Assembly: GCF_001567565.1 (NCBI RefSeq)
Contig: NZ_LSSW01000022.1
Location: 434,001-498,000 of the forward strand
DNA from: Ectopseudomonas composti
GTDB lineage: Bacteria > Pseudomonadota > Gammaproteobacteria > Pseudomonadales > Pseudomonadaceae
Reading direction: 5' to 3'
DNA length: 64,000 nt
The position numbers were made by a program, and so were the translations under genes. Of the stretch, positions 1-10,043 are shown in pieces (the stretch's first letter is position 1; the number at the start of each line of letters is the position of its first letter). The notes below the pieces were generated by a model. That model ran no database searches. It was not told the origin of the DNA and saw nothing but the letters and a program-made list of their open reading frames with translations.

Positions 1-167
1 ACGAAGATGAACTGGTGTTCCTTGCCCGGCTCGGCCATCCAGACGATGCGCGTGCCCTTGCCAGGGCGCTGGTGGATCACCTGCATGCCGCAGAATTGCT
101 CGTAGAAGGCGATGCAGGCATCGAGATCGGGGACGTGCAGGGCAAGATGAGTCAGGGTAGGGCGCAT
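1..167 (-). CDS. VOC (glyoxalase/bleomycin-resistance fold) protein, N-terminal part
   Basis: This is a minus-strand gene cut by the window edge; about 55 residues are visible. It begins [21 protein letters not shown] and continues with FYEQFCGM and [13 protein letters not shown], the first beta-alpha-beta unit of a VOC metalloenzyme. The N-terminal His of THLALHV is the usual first metal ligand. VOC proteins include lactoylglutathione lyases, dioxygenases and drug-binding proteins, and the substrate cannot be told from this fragment. It is divergent from gorA with 72 bp between the starts, so a shared promoter region is likely. Confidence 0.75.
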   Translation of the reverse strand, partial: MRPTLTHLALHVPDLDACIAFYEQFCGMQVIHQRPGKGTRIVWMAEPGKEHQFIF

Positions 168-239
168 GTTCTCAACCTCTGCTGTTCGGCTTGGCGCTGG
201 CCTTTACGGTATGCTCCTCGTCTGCCAAGGAGATACCCC

Positions 240-1598
240 ATGAGTCACGACTTCGACCTGTTCGTTATCGGCGCCGGTTCCGGCGGCGTACGTGCGGCGC
301 GCTTCGCCGCTGGTTATGGTGCCCGTGTTGCGGTCGCCGAAAGCCGCTACCTGGGCGGCACCTGCGTCAACGTCGGTTGCGTACCGAAAAAGCTGCTGGT
401 GTACGGCGCGCACTTTTCCGACGACTTCGAGCAGGCCTCGGGCTTCGGTTGGTCGCTGGGCGAGGCCAATTTCAATTGGGCGACGCTGATCGCCAACAAG
501 AACCGCGAGATCGAACGCCTCAATGGCATCTACCGTAACCTGTTGACCAACAGCGGTGTCAGTCTGTTCGAAGGTCATGCGCGCATCGTCGACGCGCATA
601 CCGTCGAGGTCAATGGCCAGCGTCACAGCGCCGAGCGCATTCTGATCGCCACCGGCGGCTGGCCGAAGATCCCCGATATTCCTGGCCGTGAGCTTGCCAT
701 CAGCTCCAACGAGGCGTTCTTCCTCAAGCAGCTGCCCAAGCGCGTACTGGTGGTGGGCGGCGGTTACATCGCCGTGGAGTTCGCCTCGATCTTCAATGGC
801 CTGGGCGCAACCACCTCGTTGCTGTATCGCGGTGACCTGTTCCTGCGGGGTTTCGACGGTGCGGTGCGTGAACACCTGCGCGACGAGCTGAGCAAGAAGG
901 GTGTCGACCTGCAGTTCAATGCCGATATCGCCAGCATCGAACGCCAGGCCGACGGCAGCCTGGCCGCCACGCTCAAGGACGGTCGCGTGCTGGAAACCGA
1001 CTGCGTGTTCTACGCCACCGGCCGCCGGCCCATGCTCGATAACCTCGGCCTGGAGAACGTCGAGGTCAAGTTGGACAAGCGCGGCTACATCGAGGTCGAC
1101 GACCTGTTCCAGACCTCCACGCCATCGATTCTCGCCCTCGGCGATGTGATCGGCCGCGTGCAGCTGACGCCGGTTGCGCTGGCCGAAGGCATGGCGGTTG
1201 CGCGCCGGCTGTTCAAACCCGAGGAATATCGCCCGGTGGACTACCGGATGATTCCCACTGCGGTGTTCAGCCTGCCGAATATCGGCACCGTTGGCCTCAG
1301 CGAGGAGCAGGCCATCGAAGAGGGCTACAAGGTGCAGGTCTTCGAGAGCCGCTTCCGGCCGATGAAGCTGACGCTCACCGAGGATCCGGAACGTACGCTG
1401 ATGAAACTGGTGGTCGACGCCGACAGCGACCGCGTGCTCGGCTGCCATATGGTGGGGCCGGAGGCCGGCGAGATCGTCCAGGGGCTGGCCATCGCACTGA
1501 AGGCCGGTGCGACCAAGCAGATCTTCGACGAGACCATCGGCGTGCACCCGAGCGCCGCCGAGGAGTTCGTCACCCTGCGTACGCCGGTCAGCCGCTGA
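240..1598 (+). CDS. gorA: Glutathione-disulfide reductase
   Basis: This FAD- and NADPH-dependent cytoplasmic enzyme reduces oxidised glutathione. The product has 452 residues, the usual length. The N-terminal FAD dinucleotide fold reads [12 protein letters not shown] (residues 10-21). The redox-active disulfide is C42/C47 in [13 protein letters not shown]. The NADPH-binding fold has [13 protein letters not shown]. The C-terminal dimerisation domain ends with the catalytic His in [10 protein letters not shown]. The ATG at 240 was chosen because residues before it lack family similarity and [13 protein letters not shown] is the normal start. The neighbouring VOC gene, if a glyoxalase, would also be glutathione-linked. 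Confidence 0.95.
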   Translation: MSHDFDLFVIGAGSGGVRAARFAAGYGARVAVAESRYLGGTCVNVGCVPKKLLVYGAHFSDDFEQASGFGWSLGEANFNWATLIANKNREIERLNGIYRNLLTNSGVSLFEGHARIVDAHTVEVNGQRHSAERILIATGGWPKIPDIPGRELAISSNEAFFLKQLPKRVLVVGGGYIAVEFASIFNGLGATTSLLYRGDLFLRGFDGAVREHLRDELSKKGVDLQFNADIASIERQADGSLAATLKDGRVLETDCVFYATGRRPMLDNLGLENVEVKLDKRGYIEVDDLFQTSTPSILALGDVIGRVQLTPVALAEGMAVARRLFKPEEYRPVDYRMIPTAVFSLPNIGTVGLSEEQAIEEGYKVQVFESRFRPMKLTLTEDPERTLMKLVVDADSDRVLGCHMVGPEAGEIVQGLAIALKAGATKQIFDETIGVHPSAAEEFVTLRTPVSR

Positions 1599-1605
1599 GG
1601 ACAGC

Positions 1606-2229
1606 ATGCAAACCCTTTTCTACGTCGCCGACCTGTTAGGCGTAGCGGTGTTCGCCATCACCGGTGCCCTGATGGCGGGCCGCAAGTCCATGGACCTGTT
1701 CGGCGTGCTGGTGATGGCCATCGTCACTGCCCTGGGTGGCGGCACCTTGCGCGACCTGATTCTGGACAATCATCCGGTTAGCTGGATTCGTGACGACACT
1801 TACGTTCTGGTGGCCTCGCTGGCAGCGCTGGGCACCGTGGCCTGGGTGCGCATGACCCGGCCTATTCACGAGAAGGGTCTGCTGATCGCCGATGCCTTCG
1901 GTCTGGCCGTGTTCACCGTGTATGGCACCGAACTGGCGCTGCAGCACGGTACGCCGATCAGCACCGCGGTGATCATGGGGGTGATGACCGGGGTGGTTGG
2001 TGGGGTGATTCGCGATGTGCTGTGCAACGAGATTCCGCTGATCTTCCAGAAGGAAATCTACGCCACGGCCTGCATCGCCGGAGCACTGACCTTCATCGGC
2101 CTGCGCATGATCGGCACGCCGCACTGGCTGGATACCGCTGCCGCCATGCTGGTCGTGCTGCTCGCGCGCCTGGCCGCCATCCATTGGCACCTGGCGTTGC
2201 CACGATTCCATCTGCTTGATAAGCCCTGA
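1606..2229 (+). CDS. UPF0126/TRIC-like inner-membrane protein
   Basis: The product is 207 residues with about seven hydrophobic segments and two similar halves. Each half carries the glycine-rich UPF0126 pattern, seen as GGGTLRDLILDNHPVSW and GVVGGVIRDVLCNEIPL. The family (YadS/YicG) is related in fold to trimeric intracellular cation channels; a glycine or cation transport role has been proposed for some members and is unproven here. It starts 7 bp after gorA and is probably co-transcribed with it. The ATG at 1606 follows GAGGACAGC, a reasonable ribosome binding site. Confidence 0.8.
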   Translation: MQTLFYVADLLGVAVFAITGALMAGRKSMDLFGVLVMAIVTALGGGTLRDLILDNHPVSWIRDDTYVLVASLAALGTVAWVRMTRPIHEKGLLIADAFGLAVFTVYGTELALQHGTPISTAVIMGVMTGVVGGVIRDVLCNEIPLIFQKEIYATACIAGALTFIGLRMIGTPHWLDTAAAMLVVLLARLAAIHWHLALPRFHLLDKP

Positions 2230-2289
2230 TTAAGAGGAAAGACCAGGTTCCTGTGCGCCGTTGCGGCGTGACGAGTGGGGCACGAACGC

Positions 2290-3156
2290 TCATTTGCGCC
2301 GTGGCCTGGGCGTGATGCCGGTCAGCTGTTCACGGGCACAGGACCAGACGCAGTGCAGTGCCTGGCGCAACGCCACTGCGTCGAGGGTCATGATGCGTAC
2401 GCTGACCCCGCAATCGTTGGGCAATGCGCTGACGCCAACGTAGCTGTCGGGCAGGACGGACAGCACATCGCGCAGCTGCTGTTTGAGTGTGTCGACCGGC
2501 AGACCGTGTCCCAGCAGCATGAATGTCGACAACGCTTGCATGCCCTCGCTGACGCCCGGCAATCGACGGCGCATGTCTTCGCCACTCAGTGCCAGCGTGT
2601 CCCCCGCCAAGAGCTGGCCGCTGGGGCTGCGCACTTCCAGATCGGCGCGATAAACATCGAAGGTTTCGCTGCTCCCTTGCGGCGCATGCAGAGAAAACGC
2701 GTCACATATCATTACCCGGGATTCGGGGTGCAGGGTCACGTTTACCCGGCTGTGCAGTTTCGCGTGGGGGAACAGGATCGTGGTCATCGGCAGGTATTCG
2801 AGCAGCGCGCCGCTCCCTGCCTCCAGGCTGACCACTTGTCGTGCCGGCTGCTCGAGCATGCTATGCGCGATGGTGGCAGCACCGGTGCTGACGTGCACCT
2901 GGCTACCCGCTTCTGCGTGCAGGCGCACGTGCAGATGCTCCCCTGCAAAGATCCCCCCCGAACAGGATTGCAGATACACCGCCGCCATACCTGGTGGGTC
3001 ATCGGGAAGCTTGAGCGTGCGGCCCAGATGAAAGGGGTAACCTACCTGTTGCGCAGAAATATAGCTGTCGCCACCCGCGCTCTGGCTGAAGGTGATCCAC
3101 GCTTGAGGATCCACGGATTCGGTCAAGGGACGAAACAAACTCTGAGGTGCGTTCAT
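2290..3156 (-). CDS. ureD: Urease accessory protein UreD
   Basis: UreD is the scaffold that binds apo-urease and, with UreF and UreG, delivers nickel to the UreC active site. The 288-residue product shows family blocks such as [34 protein letters not shown] and the following [15 protein letters not shown] region. Its ATG overlaps the ureG stop by 4 bp, so translation is coupled. It is the last gene of the urt-ure run. Placing ureD at the 3' end, after ureG, differs from the ureDABCEFG order common in enterobacteria and in many pseudomonads. Confidence 0.93.
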   Translation of the reverse strand: MNAPQSLFRPLTESVDPQAWITFSQSAGGDSYISAQQVGYPFHLGRTLKLPDDPPGMAAVYLQSCSGGIFAGEHLHVRLHAEAGSQVHVSTGAATIAHSMLEQPARQVVSLEAGSGALLEYLPMTTILFPHAKLHSRVNVTLHPESRVMICDAFSLHAPQGSSETFDVYRADLEVRSPSGQLLAGDTLALSGEDMRRRLPGVSEGMQALSTFMLLGHGLPVDTLKQQLRDVLSVLPDSYVGVSALPNDCGVSVRIMTLDAVALRQALHCVWSCAREQLTGITPRPRRK

Positions 3157-3815
3157 GAGCGGTCGAACAGCACGGCGCGGCTGATCGCGTCCACGACCGC
3201 ATCGACGCCTTCACCCGTGGCGCAATTGGTGAACAGCACCGGCCTGCCGTCACGTGCAGCATCGGACTCGCGGCGCATGCGCGGCAGGTCGACACCGACA
3301 TAAGGCGCCAGGTCGTACTTGTTGACGACGAGCAGATCGCAACTCAACACCCCGGGACCTCGCTTGCGCGGAATGTCGTCGCCTCCTGCCACGTCGATGA
3401 CGAAAATCCAGTAATCCACCAGATCAAGGGAGAACGTCGAAGCCAGGTTATCGCCTCCCGACTCGATCAGAAGCAGATCGAGCCCTGCGAAACGCGCTTC
3501 GAGCTCGTCTGCCATCTGCAGGTTCATTGTCGGGTCTTCGCGGATCGCCGTATGCGGACATGCTCCGGTCTCCACGGCGCGTACTCGCTCGGCATCGATC
3601 AGGCCGCTGCGCCTGACGCGCTCGGCATCCTCGCGAGTCGCCAGGTCATTGGTGATGACCGCCAGTTCGGTACCACGGGCGATGAAGCGTGGGATCAGTT
3701 GCTCCAGCAGGCGGGTCTTGCCCGAGCCGACCGGGCCGCCGATCCCGACACGGGCGGCGCCGGGATGGAGTGGCAACTCGCTAGCCGATTGCGCATTGAA
3801 CGAGGTTTTCATCAT
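3153..3815 (-). CDS. ureG: Urease accessory GTPase UreG
   Basis: UreG is a SIMIBI-class GTPase that carries nickel and uses GTP hydrolysis to load it into urease. The P-loop GGPVGSGKT is at residues 26-34. The nickel-binding Cys-Pro-His is in [13 protein letters not shown], and the guanine-recognition VVNKYDLA follows. Its 220 residues are slightly longer than usual, with a short N-terminal extension. Two adjacent ATGs (3815 and 3812) follow AAAGGAGGCAA; the second has better spacing, so the true start may be 3812. It lies 23 bp after ureC. Confidence 0.95.
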   Translation of the reverse strand: MMKTSFNAQSASELPLHPGAARVGIGGPVGSGKTRLLEQLIPRFIARGTELAVITNDLATREDAERVRRSGLIDAERVRAVETGACPHTAIREDPTMNLQMADELEARFAGLDLLLIESGGDNLASTFSLDLVDYWIFVIDVAGGDDIPRKRGPGVLSCDLLVVNKYDLAPYVGVDLPRMRRESDAARDGRPVLFTNCATGEGVDAVVDAISRAVLFDRS

Positions 3816-3838
3816 TTGCCTCCTTTGTGCCTGTAGGG

Positions 3839-5551
3839 TTAGCGCAGCATGTAGCGCTGGGCCAGAGGGACTTCGCTGACCGGCTCGCAGGTCAGGCGCT
3901 CGCCGTCGGCGTATACGTCGAATGTCTGTGGATCGACCCGGATATCGGGGCAGGCATCGTTGTGCAACATGTCGGATTTACGCAGGGTGCGGGTGCCGAT
4001 GGCCGGCAGCAGCGCTTTCTTGAGGCCGAGCTTGGCGGCCGTGTCGGACTCGACGGCCAAGCGATTGACGAAGTTCACCGACAACGCCTGCGGGGCTTCA
4101 CCGAAGGCCCCCCACTGCGGACGCATCATCAAGGGTTCGCAGGTGTACAGCGATGCCGCCGAATCCCCCATCACGCCGTGCACGATGAAGCCGCCCTTGA
4201 CCACCAGTTCCGGCTTGACCCCGAAGAACGCGGGCCGCCATAGCACCAGGTCGGCGATTTTTCCGGGCTCCAGAGAGCCGATGTAGCGGTCGATACCGAA
4301 CACCCGCGCCGCGTTGATCGTGTACTTGGCGATGTAGCGCTTGATCCGCTCGTTATCGCCCAGGGCGGTTGCTTCTTCTGTCAGGCGCCCGCGCTGATCC
4401 TTCATCTTCGAGGCCAGTTGCCAGGTACGACAGATGACTTCGTTGATCCGGCCCATGCCCTGGCTGTCCGACCCGAGGATCGAAATCGCGCCGGTGTCAT
4501 GCAGGATATCTTCGGCAGCAATGGTCTGCGGGCGCACACGGGATTCGGCGAACGCGACGTCTTCCGGCACGTCTGGATTGAGGTGATGGCAGACCATGAT
4601 CATGTCCAGATGCTCGTCGAACGTGTTCAGGGTGTAGGGGTTGGTCGGGTTGGTGGAGGAGGGGATGCAGTTGGCTTTGCCGGCGACGCTGATGATGTCC
4701 GGCGCATGCCCGCCGCCCGCGCCTTCGGTGTGGTACATGTGAATGGTGCGATCGCCGATGGCCGCCAGCGTGTCCTCGAGAAAGCCCGACTCGTTGAGGG
4801 TGTCGGTGTGCAACTGCACCTGGAAGTCGTATTCGTCGGCGACCTTGAGGCAGGTATCGATCACCGCTGGCATAGCGCCCCAGTCTTCGTGGATCTTCAA
4901 GCCCAGACAGCCACCGCGCAGTTGTCCCAGCAAGGATTCGGGCTTGCTGGAATTGCCGCGCCCGAGAAACCCGAAGTTGATCGGCCAGGCTTCGGAAGCC
5001 TGCAGCATCTTGCCCACGTTCCATTCGCCGCCGCAGTCGATGCCCACCGTGATCGGGCCGAGTGAGCCACCGATCAAGGTGGTCAGCCCGGACGCCAGCG
5101 CGTGCTCGCATAGCTGCGCCGAATCGAAATGCACGTGCACATCGATGCCGCCGGGGGTGACGATCAACCCTTCGGCGTCACGCACGGTGGTGGCCACACC
5201 GCAAATCAGTTGTGGATGCACGCCATCCATGACCTGTGGGTTGCCGGCCTTGCCGATGGCAACGATCTTGCCTTCCTTGATGCCAATGTCGCCTTTGACG
5301 ATGCCTAGCACCGGGTCGATGATCAGCGCATTGCAGATCAGCATGTCCAGTGCACCGTCGGCGCTGTCGTAGCCTGGCATCAGCCCCATGCCGTCGCGCA
5401 AGCTCTTGCCGCCACCGTGCAGGCATTCATCGCCTGGCACCGAATGGTCGAACTCGACTTCGGCCAGCAGCGAGGTGTCCCCCAGGCGCACGGCATCGCC
5501 GACGGTGGGGCCGTACATGGCGGCGTATTCTTTACGAGTCATCGTGGCCAT
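3839..5551 (-). CDS. ureC: Urease alpha subunit (catalytic)
   Basis: UreC hydrolyses urea to ammonia and carbamate at a di-nickel centre. The 570 residues retain the catalytic set: H139 and H141 in IDVHVHFD, carbamylated K219 with H221 in [10 protein letters not shown]248 in VQLHTDT, H274 in [14 protein letters not shown], flap C321/H322 in MVCHHLN, and D362 in GSDSQGMGR. The HxH segment reads [15 protein letters not shown] rather than the THIHxxxPQQ of classical ureases, so this is a diverged urease lineage. The gene starts 3 bp after the fused ureAB gene. Confidence 0.96.
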   Translation of the reverse strand: MATMTRKEYAAMYGPTVGDAVRLGDTSLLAEVEFDHSVPGDECLHGGGKSLRDGMGLMPGYDSADGALDMLICNALIIDPVLGIVKGDIGIKEGKIVAIGKAGNPQVMDGVHPQLICGVATTVRDAEGLIVTPGGIDVHVHFDSAQLCEHALASGLTTLIGGSLGPITVGIDCGGEWNVGKMLQASEAWPINFGFLGRGNSSKPESLLGQLRGGCLGLKIHEDWGAMPAVIDTCLKVADEYDFQVQLHTDTLNESGFLEDTLAAIGDRTIHMYHTEGAGGGHAPDIISVAGKANCIPSSTNPTNPYTLNTFDEHLDMIMVCHHLNPDVPEDVAFAESRVRPQTIAAEDILHDTGAISILGSDSQGMGRINEVICRTWQLASKMKDQRGRLTEEATALGDNERIKRYIAKYTINAARVFGIDRYIGSLEPGKIADLVLWRPAFFGVKPELVVKGGFIVHGVMGDSAASLYTCEPLMMRPQWGAFGEAPQALSVNFVNRLAVESDTAAKLGLKKALLPAIGTRTLRKSDMLHNDACPDIRVDPQTFDVYADGERLTCEPVSEVPLAQRYMLR

Positions 5552-5554
5552 GGC

Positions 5555-6256
5555 TCAGGCCCCCTTGAAGTGTTGAGCGCGTGCGCGTTGCAGGGCTGCA
5601 GCCTTGCAGGCGGGGTCGTGCAGGTTGCCGTTGGTCAGGCCGCTGAAACCATGGATGTCGCCGCTGCCGCCAAATTGCACCAGTTGCACCTCGCGCAGTT
5701 CGCCAGGCTCGAAGCGAACGGCAGTGCCGGCAGGGATATCCAGGTGCATGCCGAAGGCGATTTCCCTGGGGAAATCCAGCGCCTTGTTGACCTCGAAAAA
5801 GTGATAGTGGCTGCCGATCTGCACCGGTCGGTCACCGGTGTTGACGGCGCGCAGGCTCGCCGTGGGCCGGCCTTCGCTCAGTTGAATGTCGCCTGGCGCA
5901 GCGATGATTTCCCCAGGCGGTGGCATGCTTTCCAGCGGCAAGCGCCCGGGGCGAATCGGCTGATGCACGGTGACCAGCTTGGTGCCATCGGGGAATGTGC
6001 CTTCCACTTGCAGCACCGGCAGCAGTTCAGCGACGCCCGGCATGACGTCATCGGTGCTGAGTATCGTCGAGCCGAAGCCGATGAGTTCGGCGACGCTACG
6101 ACCTTCCCGCGCGCCTTCGAGAATCTCGTCGGCAATCAGGGCACTGGCCTCTGGAAAGTTCAGGCGCAGACCCTTGGCCCGATGTTTACGCGCAAGCTCG
6201 GCGGCCGTGTAGAGCGTCAATCGCTCGAGTTCTGTCGGGGTCAACAGCATGTTCAT
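5555..6256 (-). CDS. ureAB: Fused urease gamma-beta subunit (UreA-UreB)
   Basis: One 233-residue protein contains both small urease subunits. Residues 1 to about 100 are the gamma subunit ([19 protein letters not shown], then [19 protein letters not shown]). Residues from about 130 are the beta subunit ([51 protein letters not shown]). Most Pseudomonas ureases have separate ureA and ureB; a gamma-beta fusion is best known from Helicobacter. The gene lies directly upstream of ureC with a 3 bp gap. No frameshift is needed to read through the junction. Confidence 0.92.
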   Translation of the reverse strand: MNMLLTPTELERLTLYTAAELARKHRAKGLRLNFPEASALIADEILEGAREGRSVAELIGFGSTILSTDDVMPGVAELLPVLQVEGTFPDGTKLVTVHQPIRPGRLPLESMPPPGEIIAAPGDIQLSEGRPTASLRAVNTGDRPVQIGSHYHFFEVNKALDFPREIAFGMHLDIPAGTAVRFEPGELREVQLVQFGGSGDIHGFSGLTNGNLHDPACKAAALQRARAQHFKGA

Positions 6257-6292
6257 GTTCCTCGTTCGGTGGCAGGCGCAGCGCTCATCGCT

Positions 6293-7024
6293 TCAATTGG
6301 CAAAGAGTCGGAGTTCCTGGGATTCGTGGCGCATCACGGCAATTTCGGCCATGGGGGTGAAGCCGCTGGCGTCTTCAAGATCGGGGACGGGCTGGGCGAG
6401 GAGCTCCAGCAGCAGCGGCTGGATATCGGTCAGTATCCGTTGCGCATCGAGGTGGCCCATCACGCCCAGGCGAACGGCAGCGCTGACCAACCCCGTACAC
6501 AGCCCGTGTGCGGCGGCGAGCTGGCAGTGATCGAGATCCATGCCCAGGCGCTGCCAGAGCAAGCCTTGCACCACGGCAAGATGTCCCGCTGCGGCGCCAC
6601 TGGCGATGCACTGCTGGTAGGCTTCGGCGCCAGATGTGCCCATGGCCACATGCACGCCCAGCAATGATTGGCCTAGCCGGCGCGAGCCCTGGCGCAGCTC
6701 TTCGGCGAGGGTCAACGCCTCGATCCTTGCATCCAGCGTGGACAATGCCTGGAGACTGTCGGCGGCGTGCCAGGCAGCGGATAGGAACACCCGGTCGAAA
6801 GTAGCCCATCGATGACGTAGCTGGCCTTCGACGAAACCATTTACCTGCGCACTGCGATCGCGCGGCACACCCCGTTGCCGTCGTGCGAGCGCCACTGCGC
6901 TGGTGGCGCCCAGGCGCCCATCGGCAACCAGTGTCTCCAGCCCCCATGACCAGGCCACGGCGCCCCCAGGGAAAAAACTGTCGGCCTGCTGCAAGGCCAA
7001 CAGACTGCTGTGCAATGGGTTCAT
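6293..7024 (-). CDS. ureF: Urease accessory protein UreF
   Basis: UreF bridges UreD-bound apo-urease and the UreG GTPase during nickel insertion. The 243-residue, mostly helical product starts [33 protein letters not shown], which matches the UreF N-terminal block (FPxGxFxxSxGLE). It also has the conserved [14 protein letters not shown] and [10 protein letters not shown] regions. Its ATG overlaps the ureE stop by 4 bp. Identity to typical UreF looks modest, as with the other accessory genes here, consistent with a separate urease lineage. Confidence 0.9.
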   Translation of the reverse strand: MNPLHSSLLALQQADSFFPGGAVAWSWGLETLVADGRLGATSAVALARRQRGVPRDRSAQVNGFVEGQLRHRWATFDRVFLSAAWHAADSLQALSTLDARIEALTLAEELRQGSRRLGQSLLGVHVAMGTSGAEAYQQCIASGAAAGHLAVVQGLLWQRLGMDLDHCQLAAAHGLCTGLVSAAVRLGVMGHLDAQRILTDIQPLLLELLAQPVPDLEDASGFTPMAEIAVMRHESQELRLFAN

Positions 7025-7461
7025 GAACGCGACACTCGGCCGTCTGCCAGCATCATTTCCAGGCGCTCGAGGTAATCGGCTTCCGGGCCCTGCAGCGGAA
7101 TCTGTAAAAGGCCGTCGGCAAAGTGCACTTTCCAGTGCATGTTGCCGGCGAAATACCCCAGCTCCAGCGCTGCGGCGGCGTCGCGAGGGCGCAACGAGAG
7201 GTATTGCTGATCTTGCATCTGCACGACGATGGCACGCTCGCCGTCGAGCATCAGCACCGAGCCGTTGCGCAGGTGCTGATGACGCTCCAGGCGAATGGCA
7301 CAGTCGGTGCCACGGTCGCTGGCGAGGCGCAGGCGATGACGCTGGATATCGCTGGCCGAAAGACTCAGGGTTTCGACCTGACCGCGGTGGCTGAGGTCAT
7401 GAAGCTGCTCGGCAAGGGCGGGGTCGCTGGCTTGGCCGAGGATGCGCTCGAGTATCAACAT
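7021..7461 (-). CDS. ureE: Urease accessory metallochaperone UreE
   Basis: UreE is a homodimeric nickel chaperone that hands nickel to UreG. The 146-residue product has the N-terminal substrate-binding-like domain ([22 protein letters not shown]) and the metal-binding domain with [15 protein letters not shown] and [17 protein letters not shown]. The histidine-rich tail present in Klebsiella UreE is missing, which is common in other lineages. It is the first urease gene after the transporter, 21 bp downstream of urtE. Confidence 0.9.
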   Translation of the reverse strand: MLILERILGQASDPALAEQLHDLSHRGQVETLSLSASDIQRHRLRLASDRGTDCAIRLERHQHLRNGSVLMLDGERAIVVQMQDQQYLSLRPRDAAAALELGYFAGNMHWKVHFADGLLQIPLQGPEADYLERLEMMLADGRVSRS

Positions 7462-7482
7462 GGCATGCTGTCCTGTGTCGAG

Positions 7483-8172
7483 TCAGATGGTCAGGTAGCG
7501 CAGGATGCGCTCGCGATCGAGGGTTTCTTGCGTCTCGCTGTGGACGAATTCACCCTTCTCGATGATCAGGTAGCGGTCGGCCACGGCCATGGCGAACGAC
7601 AGCACCTGTTCGGAGACGATCAAGGAAAATCCGCGTTCTTTCTTCAACTGGTTCAGGGCGCGGGCAATGTCCTTGATGATCGACGGCTGGATGCCCTCGG
7701 TGGGTTCGTCGAGGATCAGTACCTTGGGGTTGGAGACCAGTGCCCGGGCAATGGCCAGCTGTTGCTGCTGACCACCGGAAAGGTTGCCGCCCTTGCGTCG
7801 GCGCATCTCGAACAGCACCGGGAAATACTCGTAGATGTAGTTGGGAATCCGCGCGGTAGGCGCGCCCTGCATGCCGCTCAGAATGTTTTCTTCGACACTC
7901 AGGTAAGGAAAGATCATCCGCCCCTGGGGCACGAAACCGATGCCCGCCGCGACCCGGTCGTAACTCTTGCGCCCGATCAGTTCTTCGCCCACCAGCTGGA
8001 TGCTGCCACTGCGGGCGGGCAGCATGCCCACCAGGCTTTTCAGCAGGGTGGTCTTGCCCATGCCGTTGCGGCCCATGATCGCCAGGGATTCTGCGGGCGC
8101 CAGATTCAGCTCCAGGTTACGCAGCACGTGGCTTTCGCCGTAATACACGTTGAGATTGTTAACGGTCAGCAT
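7483..8172 (-). CDS. urtE: Urea ABC transporter ATP-binding protein UrtE
   Basis: UrtE is one of two cytoplasmic ATPases driving the branched-chain amino acid-type urea importer. The 229-residue LivF-like protein shows Walker A GRNGMGKTT, the signature LSGGQQQQLAIARAL, Walker B VLILDEPTEGI, and ADRYLIIEKGEFVHS near the end. It follows urtD with a 2 bp gap and precedes ureE. The linkage to urease and UrtA supports urea rather than an amino acid as substrate. Confidence 0.93.
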   Translation of the reverse strand: MLTVNNLNVYYGESHVLRNLELNLAPAESLAIMGRNGMGKTTLLKSLVGMLPARSGSIQLVGEELIGRKSYDRVAAGIGFVPQGRMIFPYLSVEENILSGMQGAPTARIPNYIYEYFPVLFEMRRRKGGNLSGGQQQQLAIARALVSNPKVLILDEPTEGIQPSIIKDIARALNQLKKERGFSLIVSEQVLSFAMAVADRYLIIEKGEFVHSETQETLDRERILRYLTI

Positions 8173-8174
8173 GC

Positions 8175-8912
8175 TCAGTGCCCCAGGTAGACGTCGATGA
8201 CGCGAGGATCGTTTTGCACCTGATCCATTGAGCCGTAAGCCAGGGTCTTGCCCTGGTGCAGAACGGTGACCTTGTCGGCCACCGATTTCACGAACTCCAT
8301 GTCGTGTTCGATGATGACCATGGCGCGACCCTTGGCGATCTGCTTGAGCAGGCCTGCGGTTTTTTCCCGCTCGCCGGCGCTCATGCCGGCCACCGGCTCG
8401 TCAAGCAACAGCAGTTCGGGGCGCTGCATCAGCAGCATGCCGATTTCCAGCCATTGCTTCTGGCCATGGGACAGCAGGCCGGCCTTGCGGCCCAGTTGGT
8501 CGTGCAGAAAGATCATCTCGGCGGTGCGTTCGATTTCGGCCTCCAGGGCCTTGTCCTTGCGGGCGAACAGGCAGTTGAAAATGCCCCGTTTGTCCGGCGA
8601 GGAGATGTCCAGGTTCTCGCGCACGGTCAGGTCTTCGTACACCGAAGGGTTCTGGAATTTGCGCCCGACCCCGGCACGGGTGATCTGGTACTCGATCATG
8701 TTGGCCAGCTGCAGATCCTTGAAGCGGATGCTCCCGGCGCTGGGGCGGGTCTTGCCGCAGATCATGTCCAGCAGGGTGGTCTTGCCAGCTCCATTGGGGC
8801 CGATCACCACATGCACCTGGTTTTGCTCGACGTAGAAGTTGAGGTTGTCCACGGCTTTGAAACCATCGAAGGACACGGTCAAGTCTTCGACACTCAGCAA
8901 TATCGCGCTCAT
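8175..8912 (-). CDS. urtD: Urea ABC transporter ATP-binding protein UrtD
   Basis: UrtD is the LivG-like ATPase partner of UrtE. The 245 residues carry Walker A GPNGAGKTT, the long LivG-type insertion (GRKFQNPSVYEDLTVREN, then FNCLFARKDKA), LSHGQKQWLEIGMLL as signature, and Walker B LLLLDEPVAGMSAGE. The signature differs from LSGGQ, as is usual for UrtD. The ATG overlaps the urtC stop by 4 bp. Confidence 0.93.
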   Translation of the reverse strand: MSAILLSVEDLTVSFDGFKAVDNLNFYVEQNQVHVVIGPNGAGKTTLLDMICGKTRPSAGSIRFKDLQLANMIEYQITRAGVGRKFQNPSVYEDLTVRENLDISSPDKRGIFNCLFARKDKALEAEIERTAEMIFLHDQLGRKAGLLSHGQKQWLEIGMLLMQRPELLLLDEPVAGMSAGEREKTAGLLKQIAKGRAMVIIEHDMEFVKSVADKVTVLHQGKTLAYGSMDQVQNDPRVIDVYLGH

Positions 8913-10042
8913 GACTGCACCTCCTTGTTGCTCAAGCGCTGCAACAGCCCGGCCAGCCCCGCTGGCAGGAACAGCACCACACCCATGAACAGGAAGCCGA
9001 TGAAGTACTGCCAGAAGTTGACGAAGTTCTCCGACAGGTAGGTTTTCGCCACGCCGATCAGCAGCGTGCCGTACACCGCGCCGACCAGTGACAGACGTCC
9101 GCCCAGGGCGGCGTAGATGACGATTTCGGTGGAGGGAATGATGCCCACCAGAGAGGGCGAGGCGAGGCCGACCTGGAGCGTGAACATCACCCCGCCCAAG
9201 GCCGAGATCAGCGCGGCGACGGCAAAGATGAAGGCCTTGAACAACGCCGTGTTGTAGCCGGAAAAGCGCACGCGGTCTTCTCGGTCACGAATGGCCACCA
9301 CCACCTTGCCCAGACGGCTGCGCAGAATCAGCCCGAACAGCGCCACGCAGCCGAGCAGCAGCAGGGCGGTGAGCAAGTACAGGATCCAGGGTGTTTGGGG
9401 TGTCTGCAGGCTCAGGCCGAACGCCGTCTTGAAATCGGTCAGGCCGTTGGCGCCACCGGTATAACCTTGCTGGCCGATGATCAGGATCGACATGATCGAC
9501 GCCAGAGACAGCGTGATGATGGAGAAATACACGCCGCCTACGCGTTTCTTGAAGTAGGCGTAGCTGAACGCAAATGCCAGCAGCGGAGGAATGATCAGAA
9601 TCGCCGCGATGGTGAAGGTCGCCGACTCGAAGGGTTTCCACCACCAGGGCAACGCCTCGACGCTGTTCCAGATCATGAAGTCGGGCAGTGCCGATCCGTA
9701 GAAGGCCGCCAGGGCGCTGGCCGCTTCATCGTTGGCGGTCGCTTCCAGCTTGAGGTACATGGCCATCATGTAGCTGCCCAGGCCGAAGAAGATGCCCTGG
9801 CCGAGGCTCAGGATGCCGCCGTAGCCCCAGATCAGCACCATGCCCAGGGCGCAGAACGCCAGGCTGAGGTACTTGCCGGCCAGCCCGAGGCGAAAGTCGC
9901 CCAGGCTCAGCGGCAGGACGACCAACAACAGGATCGACAGCCAGATCAGGCCATGTCGCTCGATCAGCGGCAACCAGCCGGCATTGAGCCAGCGCCGAGC
10001 ACGCGAGGGTGCCTGTGGCCGGGTATTTGTCATGTCGTTCAT
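8909..10042 (-). CDS. urtC: Urea ABC transporter permease UrtC
   Basis: UrtC is the LivM-like permease of the urea importer. The 377-residue protein has a charged N-terminus and about ten hydrophobic segments. It carries the LivM-type cytoplasmic loop VVVAIRDREDRVRFSGYNTALFKAFIF, which couples to the ATPases. Compared with amino acid LivM it has a UrtC-typical insertion around the ALPWWWKPFESATFT segment. It starts 1 bp after urtB and overlaps urtD. Confidence 0.93.
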   Translation of the reverse strand: MNDMTNTRPQAPSRARRWLNAGWLPLIERHGLIWLSILLLVVLPLSLGDFRLGLAGKYLSLAFCALGMVLIWGYGGILSLGQGIFFGLGSYMMAMYLKLEATANDEAASALAAFYGSALPDFMIWNSVEALPWWWKPFESATFTIAAILIIPPLLAFAFSYAYFKKRVGGVYFSIITLSLASIMSILIIGQQGYTGGANGLTDFKTAFGLSLQTPQTPWILYLLTALLLLGCVALFGLILRSRLGKVVVAIRDREDRVRFSGYNTALFKAFIFAVAALISALGGVMFTLQVGLASPSLVGIIPSTEIVIYAALGGRLSLVGAVYGTLLIGVAKTYLSENFVNFWQYFIGFLFMGVVLFLPAGLAGLLQRLSNKEVQS

Positions 10043-10043
10043 C

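Noticed and set aside
204..1607. Long open frame on the strand opposite gorA
   Set aside because: It lies entirely over gorA, has no family similarity and reflects GC-rich third-position bias.
2275..3303. Long plus-strand frame opposite ureD/ureG
   Set aside because: It covers well-supported ureD on the other strand and encodes a low-similarity, Gln/His-rich sequence.
7123..8190. Plus-strand frame opposite ureE/urtE
   Set aside because: Antisense shadow of two recognised genes; no motif.
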